Shown here in pieces: positions 45,137-56,935 of a DNA stretch of 64,000 nucleotides. The notes below the pieces were generated by a model. It saw only the letters and a list, made by a program, of their open reading frames with translations. It was not told where the DNA came from and searched no databases. A program made the translations under genes and the position numbers. Each line of letters opens with the position of its first letter. Position 1 is the first letter of the stretch. Source of the DNA: Rutidosis leptorrhynchoides (taxonomy: Eukaryota > Streptophyta > Magnoliopsida > Asterales > Asteraceae); the NCBI RefSeq assembly GCF_046630445.1, contig NC_092335.1, positions 39,027,001-39,091,000 on the forward strand. Direction: 5' to 3'.

Positions 45137-48100
45137 ATGGAAACAGATCTGTTTCTCTCTGTTACTGAAAATGGGGTTATGGGAACAATGTGGGAACAAA
45201 TAAAGGTGCCATTGATCGTGCCATTTTTGAATGTTATGGTGACATTGTGCCTAATCATGTCGGTTATGTTATTTGTTGAGCGTGTTTATATGGGAAGCGT
45301 TATTGCCGTTATGAAGTTGATGAGATATACGCTGGAGAAAAGGTATAAATGGGAGGAGATTAAAGAGGATTTGGAGTTGGGTAATTTGGCTTACCCTATG
45401 GTTTTGATACAAATACCAATGTACAATGAAAAAGAGGTAAGTATTTTATGGTACTATTTGTTAATTGTTATCACTCTATATCATTTATCCTAAGTTGTTT
45501 TTTTACTAATATAGAGTAAGTTTATAGTTAAGTTTTGGATTGTACGTAGGTCTATAAGTTTTCTATCGGAGCAGCATGCGCACTCTCATGGCCTTCGGAT
45601 CGGATGATAATTCAAATTCTCGATGACTCTGACCCGATCATCAAGGTTTAACATTTTTTCGTCGAACAAAACACTTGGATTAATTCAAATGACTTAGACA
45701 AGTTTGACCTTGACCCATCAGATACATATAAAATGGTTCAATTGTTAAGTAGTTCAACAATTTTTTTGGTTTTTAATGTGCTTTTTAATTTTGGATGAAA
45801 TTTGGACAGGAATTAGTAGAATCGGAATGCAAGAACTGGGCAGGGAAAGGAATAAACATAAAGTATGAAATCAGAGAAAATAGAAAAGGATACAAAGCTG
45901 GTGCACTTAAAGATGGCATGAAACACTCCTATGTGAAACAATGCGAGTTTGTGGCCATTTTTGATGCTGATTTCCAGCCCGACCCGGACTTCCTTACGCG
46001 CACCATTCCATTTCTTGCACATAATCCTGAACTTGCGCTCGTTCAAGCACGTTGGAAATTTGGTATTCATTTCCTTTCATCTCATTGTACTCATTATGTA
46101 TAATCCCATAGAATTGTATTTTATTATTGGATTGTTCATGCTTGCTCAATCATGTGTGACATGGATGTTTTCCCCGTATCTGGAAGGGCATCGTTTGGCT
46201 CACGAAATCCAATGGTATTCCGGCTGAATTGGAAATTGTGTGTTTGAATTCAATTCCAAATCTGCCGGAATCCCATTGGATTCAATGAGCCAAACGGGGC
46301 ATAAGTGGTAGATTGTTTTAGCTTGATACGAATAGTAAATGGATTCACAATTTAGACAAACTAAAGGAATGTGTCCATTCCTACACCTTTTACAAGTACC
46401 ACAAACAATGTGTTGATTAGCCGTCCAACTGGATTGGTGATTGCTATCTCAACCATGACTGTTATAACCTTGAGAAGCTTCACGACGCCGATTATCTTGA
46501 TTGTTATTGTAGTTCTGACAACCATAAAAAGCATGAGACATAAAATTATATTCGGACTAAGTTAACCTAAACTTTAAAGATATTATTAGGCTAAAACCGT
46601 ATTACACATAATGTATAATCCTAATAAACATTGTGCTTGAGTAGGTATTGAGTAATGTCGTTGTTGTAATTATCTACTATAACATCAAAACGACATAATT
46701 TTGTATTCATTTATTCTAATTCTTTCAAACGGAAAACACACACACTCATTATTGTCCATGATGGAACTCGAACTCACAACCTCAAAATTGATGAGTCACC
46801 TCAATACCGCTCAGCCGGAAGCCCTTTTGTTATACAATTATTCTAATTGTATAGAAATCTTTTTTGCTAACTAAGATTACGAATAATATATGGACATATG
46901 GTATATAGTATATTATATACATTAGTACATTACATTAGTCATCTAAAAGTTTCACATATCATCTTTTGTTGATTTTGTGATGGTGTATTGCAGTGAACTC
47001 GAATGAGTGTTTAATGACAAGAATGCAAGAAATGTCACTCGACTATCATTTTAAAGTTGAACAAGAATCCGGATCTGTGACACATGCGTTTTTTGGGTTC
47101 AATGGTAATGATGTTCAATCCAAATCTAAATAATTAATCATAATTGCCAAGTTTCATATAAATGACAACGAAATAAAAGTTGTTGTTCAAGATTATTAAT
47201 AAGATCTGTTATATGAAATGCAGGAACAGCAGGTGTGTGGCGAATTTCAGCTCTTAATGAGGCTGGTGGATGGCAGGACCGAACAACTGTGGAAGACATG
47301 GATCTTGCTGTCCGTGTGAGTCTCAACGGATGGAAGTTTGTATACGTTAATGACCTCAAGGTACCTCTCAAATCAGAGCTGATTATATTCTTTTGTATCA
47401 CTGTTACAAGATGTTATTCATGTATCAAACAATTTATTGTTTATCATGTAAGGTGAAAAATGAGTTACCAAGTACTTTTAGTGCCTTGCGTTTTCAACAA
47501 CATCGATGGTCTTGTGGACCCGCTAACCTTTTCAAGAAAATGGTCTTTGAAATCGCCAAAAACAAGGTTTGTTAATGGCGTTAACTTTCGTCAAAACAAC
47601 AACAATAAAATGACTCTTCGTTATAGGTGTTCTAAAAGATTAAATCATGCTTATTAGTCTTTTGTTATGCAGAAAGTAACGTTGCTGAAAAAGTTTTACC
47701 TGATATACAATTTCTTCTTTGTTAGAAAAATCATCGCACATATTGTTACCTTCATCTTCTATTGTGTTGTAATGCCTGCAACGGTTTTCGTACCTGAAGT
47801 AAAAATTCCTAAATGGGGTTCTATTTATCTTCCAACGATTGTTACTCTGCTTAATGCGGTTGGTACTCCAAGATCATTTTATCTAATAGTGTTTTGGATC
47901 CCTTTTGAGAATGTCATGTCTTTACATCGAACTAAAGGAACATTTATTGGTCTTTTTGAGACGGGTAAACGAGTGAATGAATGGGTCGTCACAAAAAAAC
48001 TTGGAGATGCTTTGAAGCCTAAATCGGGTCCCGAACCTACCAAAACACCACGACTTCGAATTGGAGAAAGGTAAATTGCATTTGTGTTTGTAACTTTTTA

Positions 48101-48467
48101 GTTGGCACTGGTAACGCACCAGAGGGCTTCTAGCTTAGCGCTATCAATGTAACTCATCAACATTAAGGTTGTGAGTTCGAGTCTCGTCATGGACAAAAAA
48201 GGGTGTGGGTGTGTTAGCCTTTCTAAAAAAAATTAATTGTTAAAAGCAATACATAGTTAGAAGTATAAGTGTTTAACATCTTATGTATTGTTGTTTAATT
48301 ACAGTCTATATAAGCTCGAGATCTTTATGGGAGCATACCTCTTAGTGTGCGGCTGCTACGATTTTTGGTTTGGGAAGAACCATTACTACGTATATATCTT
48401 CCTACAATCTATAGCATTCTTTACAGCAGGATTTGGCTACATTGGCGTTTTCGTCCCTAGCTCTTGA
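45137..48467 (+). CDS. CSLA: Glucomannan 4-beta-mannosyltransferase, cellulose synthase-like A
   Basis: A family 2 glycosyltransferase that builds beta-1,4-mannan/glucomannan backbones from GDP-mannose and GDP-glucose in the Golgi membrane. Eight exons with GT-AG introns: 45137-45436, 45550-45645, 45810-46062, 46994-47104, 47224-47360, 47453-47566, 47673-48070, 48305-48467. They give 523 aa, the usual CSLA length, with an unbroken frame. Catalytic residues visible: D125/D126 in LDDSD, the DxD pair D184/D186 in IFDADF, D278 in TTVEDMD, and Q314-R317-W318 in QQHRW. An N-terminal membrane segment covers about residues 26-52, and several more follow after residue 340. The protein ends GVFVPSS like other CSLAs. 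One oddity: the first motif reads DDSDP where the family commonly has DDSTDP, one residue shorter. The start is the first ATG of the frame. Closest to the CSLA9/CSLA2 type by general wording; the exact paralogue is unsure. Confidence 0.95.
46186..46302. mobile_element. Small foldback MITE-like element in CSLA intron 3
   Basis: Two inverted arms of about 40 bases surround a short centre. The outer arm reads CGTTTGGCTCA..AATCCAATGG on one side and its complement on the other (TTGGATTCAATGAGCCAAACG). The size of about 115 bp and the GTTTGG ends fit a MITE. Target duplications are not clear. Confidence 0.6.
46360..46545 (-). mobile_element. Gag-like zinc-knuckle fragment in CSLA intron 3
   Basis: On the minus strand this stretch reads as an N/Q-rich peptide followed by [11 protein letters not shown], the first part of a CCHC knuckle. 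It looks like a short piece of a retroelement gag and is broken. It is too short to name a family. Confidence 0.35.
46728..46828 (-). mobile_element. SINE-like element in CSLA intron 3
   Basis: On the minus strand the tRNA-like head has a box A-like GGCTGAGCGG and box B-like GAGTTCGAGTTCC. It is then followed by ATCATGGACAATAATG. It resembles the copy in intron 7 over about 90 bases but in opposite orientation. Confidence 0.55.
48123..48230 (+). mobile_element. SINE-like element in CSLA intron 7
   Basis: Contains AGGTTGTGAGTTCGAGTCTC, a box B-like Pol III motif, downstream of a box A-like TAGCTTAGCGCT. It ends in a short A-rich tail near 48225-48232. Same family as 46728-46828. Confidence 0.55.
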
Positions 48468-49700
48468 CAAAAATTTGAAGTTACTGGTTTTTCAAATATA
48501 ATCGAGGCACAACTATGTTGAAGTTGTTGCCCTATGTTGTATTGTAGCAATAGATATATTTTTGTAAAGAATAAAATCATTCTTTCACCATACACGTGTT
48601 TAGGCACTTGACATGGGATCAATAAATTGTATACAGTATTTAACCTAGGACTTGCATAAATAAACTAGAATTCAAGGATTATGTTGTGTGTTTGGTAACG
48701 TTGTTATTGCCTCATTTGTATATTTCCTCTTTTTGGCTCTATTTCTGAGTTAAAAGAAGTGTCGATTTATTGGCGTCTTGACTGTCGTTTAAAGTCTAAC
48801 TTGAATTTCAGGCAAGATTTAAAACCCATAGAAATTTGATTCTATCATTTTCATAGCGTCTCAATTTTATTTTACTATTTTTTAAAATAAATTTTACTTA
48901 TTGGCCGGAGGTCCACTTGGAAGCAATCTCTTTATCCGTCGAATAGAGAGAGGTATGACTTTCTATACTGTTGAGAGTGTTTCAATCTGGGTGGAAAAAT
49001 GGCTTGTTTTTATTCTTGGATAAGGAATGATTGTCTACATCTCACATCCCCCATACACTACTCACGTGGTATCGAATTTTTTTGTTGTTGTTGTTGCTGC
49101 TGTTGTTCTAATATTTCAAGTGTTAAGCATGGTTTCACTTCTTTTTCATTTAACGGCGGTATTAATGTCACTGACGGAGGCCATTAGCCAACCACCCGAT
49201 CATATACGGATCATGCCCACTTCTTACTCTCGTTAGTAACAAACCTCGGGAAAAACCCTAGGGGACTTCATAATCAACTTCAAAGCAAATTGCATTATGA
49301 AATTCTCAAATGAAGCTCGAATTCGAGACATCTCAAACACCCAAGAAATGACGGTAATCACTCAGCGGAGATGGAAACTTTCTTCCAAAGTTTTAAACAT
49401 GATTTTTTTTTTCCAAATAGTTCACCCCGTTTGACTTGAACCCGTATCGTTATCGTTAGAGGAGTGGTCGATGTCCTTCTGGTAAACTCGTTCCCGAGCC
49501 AAACTTAATCCCTACTGCTAAAAGCATTCCAAACACCTTGTTAGCTATACAAAATTAACTTGTCTCAGAAAGTCATCACAACTTTTGTCTTGCAGAACAT
49601 TCCCATTCCCATTCCCATTCCCATTCCCATTCCCATTCCCATTAAAAAACGAGAAATTATTCATAACATAAACCCAATTTACACCACTCAAACCCTAACA
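48468..49700. other. Intergenic region between CSLA and the methyltransferase-like pseudogene
   Basis: No supportable gene. The first few hundred bases should hold the CSLA 3' UTR. A (CATTCC)n repeat lies at 49598-49642 and a (TTG)n-like stretch near 49079-49105. Confidence 0.6.
49598..49642. repeat. (CATTCC)n hexanucleotide repeat
   Basis: Seven to eight copies of CATTCC about 60 bases upstream of the methyltransferase-like start codon, in the likely promoter or 5' UTR. Confidence 0.95.
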
Positions 49701-51101
49701 ATGGCGCTCAATCCATCATCATTCCAAACCCTAACCCCTGCCCAATACATCACATTCACAATCCCTACCCCATTAAACACCATTCTTACATCGAGACTCC
49801 ACTCCTCCATATCGCCGTCCTCGATTCTCCGATTGCCACCGCCAACGATACCTCCCCGTTAATCGCCGCCATGATCGTACCACAACATCGCGAAAACGAC
49901 TGGACCTTCTGCACTAAATCCGGCCATCTTCAGCTCTTATTCAACTTGTCCAACATCTCACGCCTCATTTTAATTGGTAACAATCTCTCACTTGATGATC
50001 TAGAACCTTCTATTTACATTCGCCCTCCCAATATTGATCCCTTAGATAAGGAGAAACTAGAAAATAAGCTGAAACAGTTAGTTATTGCTTTACATCCCAA
50101 ATCGTGCTTCCAAAATGGTGTGCCTAAAACCTTATTGGTGACGTATGAAGATGATGTGGCGTATCGTGTGATTATTGATAGATTCGTTGGGCCGTTGGTG
50201 AGTTTGTAATTGAAAATGTTGAAGTAGAAAGTAAAGATGATATAAGTAAAGAATTGAGAAGGAGAATAAGAATGAGAATGAAGTTTAAAAGAACGCCTAA
50301 TTTGATACAATCGCTAGTCCGTATTGTTCCTAGTTTGGTTGCAGGTGATGTGATATTGGACTAGATTTTGGTCGATTGAGGAAAATGAAGGAAGTTGAGT
50401 TTGTGGTTGATAAGTGTTTTGGTTCATCCGTACTTGAGTCCTATGGTATCGGGTTTATCCTTGATTGTTTCATATCTTAATGAACGAATTCAAGTAGGTG
50501 TTACTCCTCGAGCTTTATGCTTAGGAGTTGGTGGTGGTTCTTTGCTAAGTTTCTTAAACACTCAATTAGAATTTGAAGTTTTGGAGTGGAGGCTGATGAG
50601 ATTGTTTTTACTACCGCAAGGCAGTATTTTGGATTAAACGAGGGGAAATCTGTTCGACTATTTGTTTGAGACGCAATTGAAATGACCGATAGAATAGTTG
50701 AGGATGTGAATGGTTCAAATTTTGGTATTGTTGGTTTGAAAGATAGATTTGATGTTTTTATGGTTGATTTGGATTCAAGTGATGCTCAAAGCGGCGTTAG
50801 TGCTCCACCACCGGAGTTTGTTAAAAAGTTTGTTTTTCAAGTGATGAGATCACTTCTTCATGATCATGGGTTTGTTGTTATAAATGTGATTCATCCTAGG
50901 AAAATGTTCTATGAAACTTTGGTACAAGAACTTCGAGATGTGTTTTACAAGGTCTATGAGATCAATGTTGAGAATGATGGAAATTATGTTCTCATGGCTA
51001 CGTTATCACCGGTTGCATCAGATGACCATGATAATGCTTTTTCAAAGAAGTTGAGAGCGGCAATTTCAGGAAATTATATCGACTCCATAGTGGAATTATG
51101 A
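49701..51101 (+). pseudogene. Methyltransferase-like protein 13 (eEF1A methyltransferase type), decayed copy
   Basis: The region reads along its length as one intronless plant METTL13-like protein, a SAM-dependent class I methyltransferase related to the eEF1A lysine/N-terminal methyltransferases. It starts MALNPSSFQTLTP and ends AISGNYIDSIVEL. The SAM-binding motif CLGVGGGSLL is near 50517-50546, the acidic motif VEADEIV is near 50590, and FMVDLDSSDAQSGVSAP near 50757-50808. The frame is lost several times: near 49790, near 50205, between about 50340 and 50400 (with stops), and near 50585, and a TGA lies at 50667-50669 where glycine is expected. With at least five lesions it cannot make the full enzyme. 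The C-terminal 140 codons (50682-51101) are still open. Neighbouring 5.6-kb open frames in B argue against a general sequencing problem. Confidence 0.8.
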
Positions 51102-51736
51102 AGTAGCTATGGTATATTCACTCCTTAAATTCTTAAAAGGTGTGTGTATGATTTGGGTATCTCAAGAAACTCTTTTAACTCAATTCCGAAACAGTTAAAA
51201 TTTGTTTCCAACTAACTGTTTATTATAGTAGCAATATATAATATTTATTTATTTATTGCACCCTGCAATAGAAGTATAGTTCTTGTAGACTTAATGGCAA
51301 AGAGGTAGCAGGGTACTCACTACTTGTAAAATTATGATGGAAGTTTGCCTACTAACAAGAAGCACTGGCCTGCAGACTTGTAGTGTCTTTCAGTCTTTCT
51401 GCACATACGGTTTTGCTTTTTCTGGCTCAGTGTGGCCTTGAGTCTTTACAGAAATTGGGATATTGAATTCATTAACTGGAAGATGAGATCTTGGTTATTT
51501 ATAGCAGGGTACTCACTACTTGTAAAATGTATATATTTCTTAAGTCTACCTGAAGATCTTATAAATGCAAAATTTGAGTGCTTTTTTCTTGTTTTTTTGA
51601 GTAAGCTCCATCCAAGTTACATGAAGGATCGACTTTCACAATGAAGGTAAGTTCTGAAGGAATACGATATTTCGTAACAGTCAAATGAATAATAGTTTTT
51701 ACAACATGGTTTGCTGCAAGCTAGGTTACATGTATG
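51102..51736. other. Intergenic, with a short internal duplication
   Basis: No gene is seen. The 26-base stretch starting AGCAGGGTACTCACTACTTG occurs twice, at about 51307 and 51502, in the same orientation. Confidence 0.5.
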
Positions 51737-51946
51737 TATAAGAGATTGTGAATTGTTCTGTCTTTCATTCAATAACGTATCAGTATATATACATGTTTTC
51801 CTGCAACTAGCTTGAGCTAATTTAGGGAATAACCCTTGACTCTCTATTCTTGTAACTACCTGATAAGAATATGCGGACTACATATATTGACTAATAAACA
51901 TCGACTAACAATACATGTACACTGACTAATAATACTATGACCAATA
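51737..51946 (-). repeat. Element D 3' LTR
   Basis: 210 bp, from TATAAGAG to CCAATA on the plus strand. Same length as the right copy. Confidence 0.9.
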
Positions 51947-51949
51947 GGG

Positions 51950-54900
51950 TCCCGCAGTCGAATCGGGAGGTGGACGGACGTTGAGACTGGAGCGAAAATC
52001 ATCAAATAGTAGTCGGGGTAGTCCCTTAGTGAATATGTCCGCAATTTGATAACGTGATGGAACGTGCAGAATACGAACTTGGCCACGAGCTATCTTTTCT
52101 CGTACAAAGTGAATGTCTAACTCAATGTGCTTTGTTCGTTGATGTTGTATCGGATTGCTTGCAAGATAGATAGAACTCACGTTGTCACAATACACTATGG
52201 TAGCTTTGTTGAGAGGATGATGTAGTTCAAGTAGAAGGTTGCGTAGCCCCGGTACTCGGCTTCGGTACTTGATTGGGAAATAGTGGGTTGTCGTTTAGAC
52301 GACCAAGAGATTAAGTTATCACCAAGATACACACAATACCCAGATGTTGACCTACGAGTGTCGGGACAACCGACCCAATCCGCGTCCGTGTAGGAGATCA
52401 AGGAAGTCGTGTTGGTTTTATTCATGTGTATTCCATAATCAATCGTTCCTTGGATGTAACGAATTATCTTTTTCAGGGCCGCCATGTGAGTGTCATGAGG
52501 ATTGTGCATGTGTAGGCACACCTGTTGAACGGAGTACGAGATGTCGGGTCTTGTGAATGTTAAATATTGAAGTGCACCTGCCAAACTTCTATAAAGAGAT
52601 GGGTCATTGTAAGGATTACCAATATTATTGCTCAACTTAGACGTAGTATCCACAGGTGTATTTGAGGACTTGCAAGACTGCATGTCAGCACGTCAGCACG
52701 GGCAATTATTTCCTTAGCATATTTGGATTGGTTTAGGAACAGACCAGTTGATGTACTGAAATGCCCAAAAAATCACTTAAGACACCAAGGTCCTTCATGG
52801 CAAATTCACTCGACAAATGTTGCTAACAGTGGCGCGCAAAGCGTCTGAAGATGCGACTAAGATGATGTCGTCCACGTAAAGTAATATATATGCAACGTCA
52901 TTACCCTTTTTATAAATAAATAGAGAGTGATCACACCGGCTGTGTGTGAAGCCGATAGAAGACACGTAAGTTGCAAATCGTTCGTACCATGCTCTAGGTG
53001 CTTGTTTGAGGCCGTATAGAGATTTATTTAATCGGCAGACATGGTCAGGATAATGAGGGTCCCGGAATCCCATGGGTTGGTACATATACACAGTCTCATT
53101 GAGTTTGCCATGTAAGAATGCGTTTTTCACATCTAGTTGTCGTATTTGCCACGAGTGTGCAAGTGCTAGTGAAAGGACGACTCGAATAGTTGCTGGTTTA
53201 ATGACCGGACTAAATGTTTCTGTGCAGTCGACTCCTAATTGTTGCGACCTGCCATCACCAACCAAACGAGCTTTATATCGCTCAAAAGAACCGTTAGAAC
53301 GAAATTTATGTTTATAAATCCACATAGAACGAATGACATGCATATGTGGTTGCCGAGGTACCAAAATCCATGTCTTATTATCAACAAGTGCTTTGTATTC
53401 ATCGGTCATGGCATGGTGCCAATTAGGATCGGTCAAGGCTTGTTTTGGGTTTGAAGGTAGTGGAGACAGATTGGAAGTAGATGCGGAAAGATTGAACGGA
53501 ACACGCGGTTTATAAATGCCTTGCATACTGCGAGTCGTCATGGTGCGAGTAGGTTGAGTGGTATTGACAGTAGGGGAGTTAGAAGATGGCGAAAGAGTAG
53601 GACTAGTTGGAGAGGTAGACGTAATATTATATGTATCAGTAGGGGATGTAGAATTAAAAGATGGTGTATCAGAAGGAGTAGTACTAGTATGATCTGTAAA
53701 TGGAGTTGGGTGATGAAGTGGACCAGGTGGCGAATTTGGGTCTGGAGTGGCATTGGGTATTGGACTAGATGTTGTTAGGCTTGATGGTGTTGGGCTAGTG
53801 GTTGGTAGGTTTGTTGGAGGAGAGTTATAGAAAATTGGATTAAAAGTATCAGTAAATGATTTGTATGTAGAGGTGTTTGTGGTGTGGGACGCAAACGGGA
53901 AAGAGGTTTCATCGAATATTACATGGCGGGAAATGATGATCTTTTTAGTGGATAGATCATAACATTTATAGCCACGATGATTCGTAGGAAAACCAAGGAA
54001 GACGCATGGAGTGGATCGATGTTGAAGCTTGTTAATTTTTGTAGAAGGGATGAGTGGATAGCTGAGGCAGCCGAAGACTCGAAGGTGATCATAGGTAGGG
54101 GTGCGGTGATATAAGAGCTGAGTTGGAGATAAATTGTTAAGAAGTTTATTTGGTAGAATATTTAGTAGATAAGTTGCATGTTGAAGTGCGTGAGGCCAAA
54201 AATTGGAAGGGACACAAGATTGTGAAAGAATGGTGCGGATAATATTATTGATTGCTCTTATTTTTCTTTCGGCTTTACCATTTTGAGAAGAGGTGTAGGG
54301 ACACTAGAAGCGGAAAACCATGCCATTTTCGGTACAAAATTGATGAAATTTTGTGTTGTTATATTCGGTTCCGTTGTCACATTGAAAAGATTTTATATTT
54401 ATACCGAATTGGGTTTTGGCAAATTTATGGAAATTAGTAAAGATAGTAAAGACATGTGATTTATTGGATAGTGGAAATGTCCAAAGAAAATTGGTTTTGT
54501 TGTCGAGTAGAAGCATATAATAACAATGACCATTATTGCTAACAATTGGTGAAGTCCATAAGTCACTATGAAGTATGTCAAAGGGAGCATGAGTAATGTT
54601 GGACGAATTATAAAATGGTAAACGCACATGTTTGCCAAAAACACAAGCTTCACAAATATTATTTTTATTACTAGAATTACAAGGAATGTAATTTTTATTA
54701 CTAAGAGAACGAAAAATGTTAGCGCCTGGATGACCGAGACGCTTGTGCCATAAATCTGAAGATGAAACGGATAAAGCTGAATGATTTGAGAAAGCTTGCA
54801 GCAAGGAAGGTTGAAACGGATAGAGATCACCTGTGCTGTTGCATCGTGTTATTGGGGTCCCCTTCAGAAAATCCTTCACAGTAAAACCAAACGGATCAAA
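51950..54900 (-). pseudogene. Element D pol fossil (integrase, reverse transcriptase, RNase H)
   Basis: The pre-integrase zinc module and integrase core (LWHKRLGHPG, HSDLWTSP, CDNGTEY) lie around 54.3-54.8 kb. Reverse transcriptase lies around 52.8-53.5 kb with KARLVGDG, QLDVKNAFLHG and the catalytic YVDD. RNase H lies around 52.0-52.6 kb with YTDADW and ADIFTKGLP. All are typical plant copia motifs. It is broken, with several breaks. Confidence 0.85.
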
Positions 54901-54983
54901 TTCAATAGAAATATTATTGTCTTTAGAAAGACGGCGAACGGAAATTAAGTTTTTAATTAAATGAGACGAGTAAAGAACATTAT

Positions 54984-55004
54984 TTAAATGTAATGGACGA
55001 GGTG

Positions 55005-55037
<33 letters not shown>

Positions 55038-56275
55038 AGGAAGGAGAGTATGACCGTATCCTTGAATTGGCAATCCATTTCCATCACCTACAATAATACG
55101 TTTAGAGCAATATGTTGGATAATAAAATATAAATTTACCGTGGTTGTTGGTCATGTGAGATGTAGCGCCCGTGTCTAAGTACCAATTGTCATCGGGTGGG
55201 TTGAGACTCATTGTGTGCATAGCGGCTTCGATATCAGTGGGGTGTGATAACACAGAAGAAGCATAATTAGCATTGGGGTGTGGGCCCAAAAGACCAGGCT
55301 GCTGGTTGCTAGATGGTGGGCGTGTCCAGGTAGTAGTGGGAAACGGGCAAGGGGTAAAGCCCAATTATTGTTATTATTCCAGGCCCAATTATGAAGATTC
55401 CATGGACTGAACTGACCAGCTGTGTGTCGACCCGAATTAAACCCGGAATTAAATGTACCCGAATAAGATCTTCCTCTGCCCCTATTTCCAGACGACTGTC
55501 TACCCCTATTTCCTCTATACACACCTCGACCCCGATTAGTAGAAGAACGATTGGACGAATTGTTGTACGGCGGTTGATTGGTGGCGCCGGTAGATGATAC
55601 GAGTGCGGTGGCGTCGGTTGAGGCTGCCTGAGTGGCGAGTTTTTGTGCGTGGGTTTCTTCAAGAATAAGCATTGATCTGGCTTCATAGAATGAGGGTAGT
55701 TTCTCACGATGAGTGATGATGGAACGAAGGCTGGCGTAGCTTTCATTGAGACCTGTTACGAGTTGTAGCACCAAACGATCTTCTTCAATTGCAGGTCCGA
55801 CGTTTCCTAATTGATCGGCAAGGATTTTAAGTTCTTGACAATATGAAGAGGCATCAGGAAAATTATCAATACGAGTGTTGGCGAATTGATGTTGTAGATG
55901 AACGGCACGTGAGTTTTTGTTGTCTTCAAACATACCCTTTAATCGGTCCCAAGCTTGTTGGGCCGTTGATTCCTCTTTGAATACGGTGCGGAGAAGATCG
56001 AGAGAAATCGTTCCGTAAATCCATTGAAGAACGATAGCGTCGAGTCGTTCCCAAGAGGGTGTTTGTGCAGGTGGTGGAGAGGTTTGAGTGACGGAGGATG
56101 AGGCGTCAGTGGTGGCCGGAATGATATGATCGAGAACCTCATAAGCTCGACAGTGATTCTTAAACAAACCCGACCAAAAAGAGTATGGACTCTTTTCCAT
56201 TTCAAGTGTAATGGGTATGAAATTTTTAATGTTGTTTACAGTAATTGCTGGATGAATTTTGGAAGTATCAGACAT
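54984..56275 (-). pseudogene. Element D gag and protease fossil
   Basis: Gag starts MSDTSKIHPAITVNNIKNFI, carries the copia gag core (YSFWSGLF, AWDRLKGMFEDN, LVLQLVTGLNESYASLR) and an R/G/N-rich nucleic-acid binding tail instead of a clear zinc knuckle. The protease motif WYLDTGATSHMT follows near 55.17 kb. A run of 30 G on the plus strand (55007-55036) lies in this coding region. Broken; not a continuous frame. Confidence 0.85.
55007..55036. repeat. (G)30 homopolymer
   Basis: Thirty uninterrupted G on the plus strand, which would encode a proline run on the element's sense strand. Confidence 0.95.
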
Positions 56276-56370
56276 TGTGATATGATTGTGAAAGAAAATA
56301 GGTTAGTGTTTGCAGGAATAGGTGAAGGTGCGAATGTGAATTAGAGATGAGTAGGGATTAGGATTGAGAG

Positions 56371-56383
56371 GCTGCTGATACCA
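56371..56383 (-). other. Primer binding site of element D (initiator tRNA-Met type)
   Basis: TGGTATCAGCAGC on the minus strand directly abuts the 5' LTR; TGGTATCAG is shared with the usual initiator tRNA-Met primer site. Confidence 0.7.
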
Positions 56384-56593
56384 TATAAGAGATTGTGAAT
56401 TGTTCTGTCTTTCATTCAATAACGTATCAGTATATATACATGTTTTCCTGCAACTAGCTTGAGCTAATTTAGGGAATAACCCTTGACTCTCTATTCTTGT
56501 AACTACCTGATAAGAATATGCGGAGTACATATACTGACTAATAAACATTGACTAACAATACATGTACACTGACTAATAATACTATGACTAATA
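56384..56593 (-). repeat. Element D 5' LTR
   Basis: 210 bp, same ends as the left copy. Followed by GTATG, the target duplication. Confidence 0.9.
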
Positions 56594-56724
56594 GTATGAT
56601 GTATCCAAACTAGTTCTGTGCAGCTGCTCAGTGCAAGATGCAAAATGTCCATGTGAGAAACTGCGTGTTTGAATTGTTGTGAACTTGAACGGAGGTAGTT
56701 TAAAGATTTTTTTTTGGTTTTTGA

Positions 56725-56935
56725 ATTTGGTTTGGTGCCCCGAGTTCCTTGCAAGAGGTCTCGGGTTCGAATCTTGTAATATTTAGTGGTGGTCAAGGAT
56801 CGGTTGTGGTGATCACGGATGGGTCAGAAACAGCCAGGGAATAATCCTGCTGAACTGCGTACATCAGAGTATTGAGTCGGATTACTCGCTTCCCGGGTAG
56901 CCTGAAAATGAAAAAACCTTCCACTTTTTTTAAAA
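56725..56935 (+). mobile_element. SINE-like element
   Basis: Contains TCTCGGGTTCGAATCTTG (near 56758), a strong Pol III box B-like motif, followed by about 160 bases of unique-looking body and an A-rich then T-rich end. A box A is not clear, so the 5' end may be missing. It is not the same family as the SINE-like copies in the CSLA introns. Confidence 0.45.

Larger units (their letters stand above)
51737..56593 (-). mobile_element. Element D: Ty1/copia retrotransposon fossil
   Basis: A 4857-bp element with 210-bp LTRs and target duplication GTATG (51732-51736 and 56594-56598). Minus-strand order is LTR, primer site, gag, protease, integrase, reverse transcriptase, RNase H, LTR, the Ty1/copia order. 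The LTRs begin and end with TA rather than TG..CA. They differ at four of 210 positions by my count, which suggests around 1 million years at an assumed 1e-8 changes per site per year. It is broken, with several breaks in pol. Confidence 0.92.

Noticed and set aside
49701-51101. Intact METTL13-like gene with sequencing indels
   Set aside because: A stop by substitution and several frame changes are present, while a 5.6-kb open frame elsewhere in the same window shows good base quality; raw reads would settle it.
53521-53778. Plus-strand arginine- and tryptophan-rich ORF
   Set aside because: Antisense shadow of the linker in the copia pol region.
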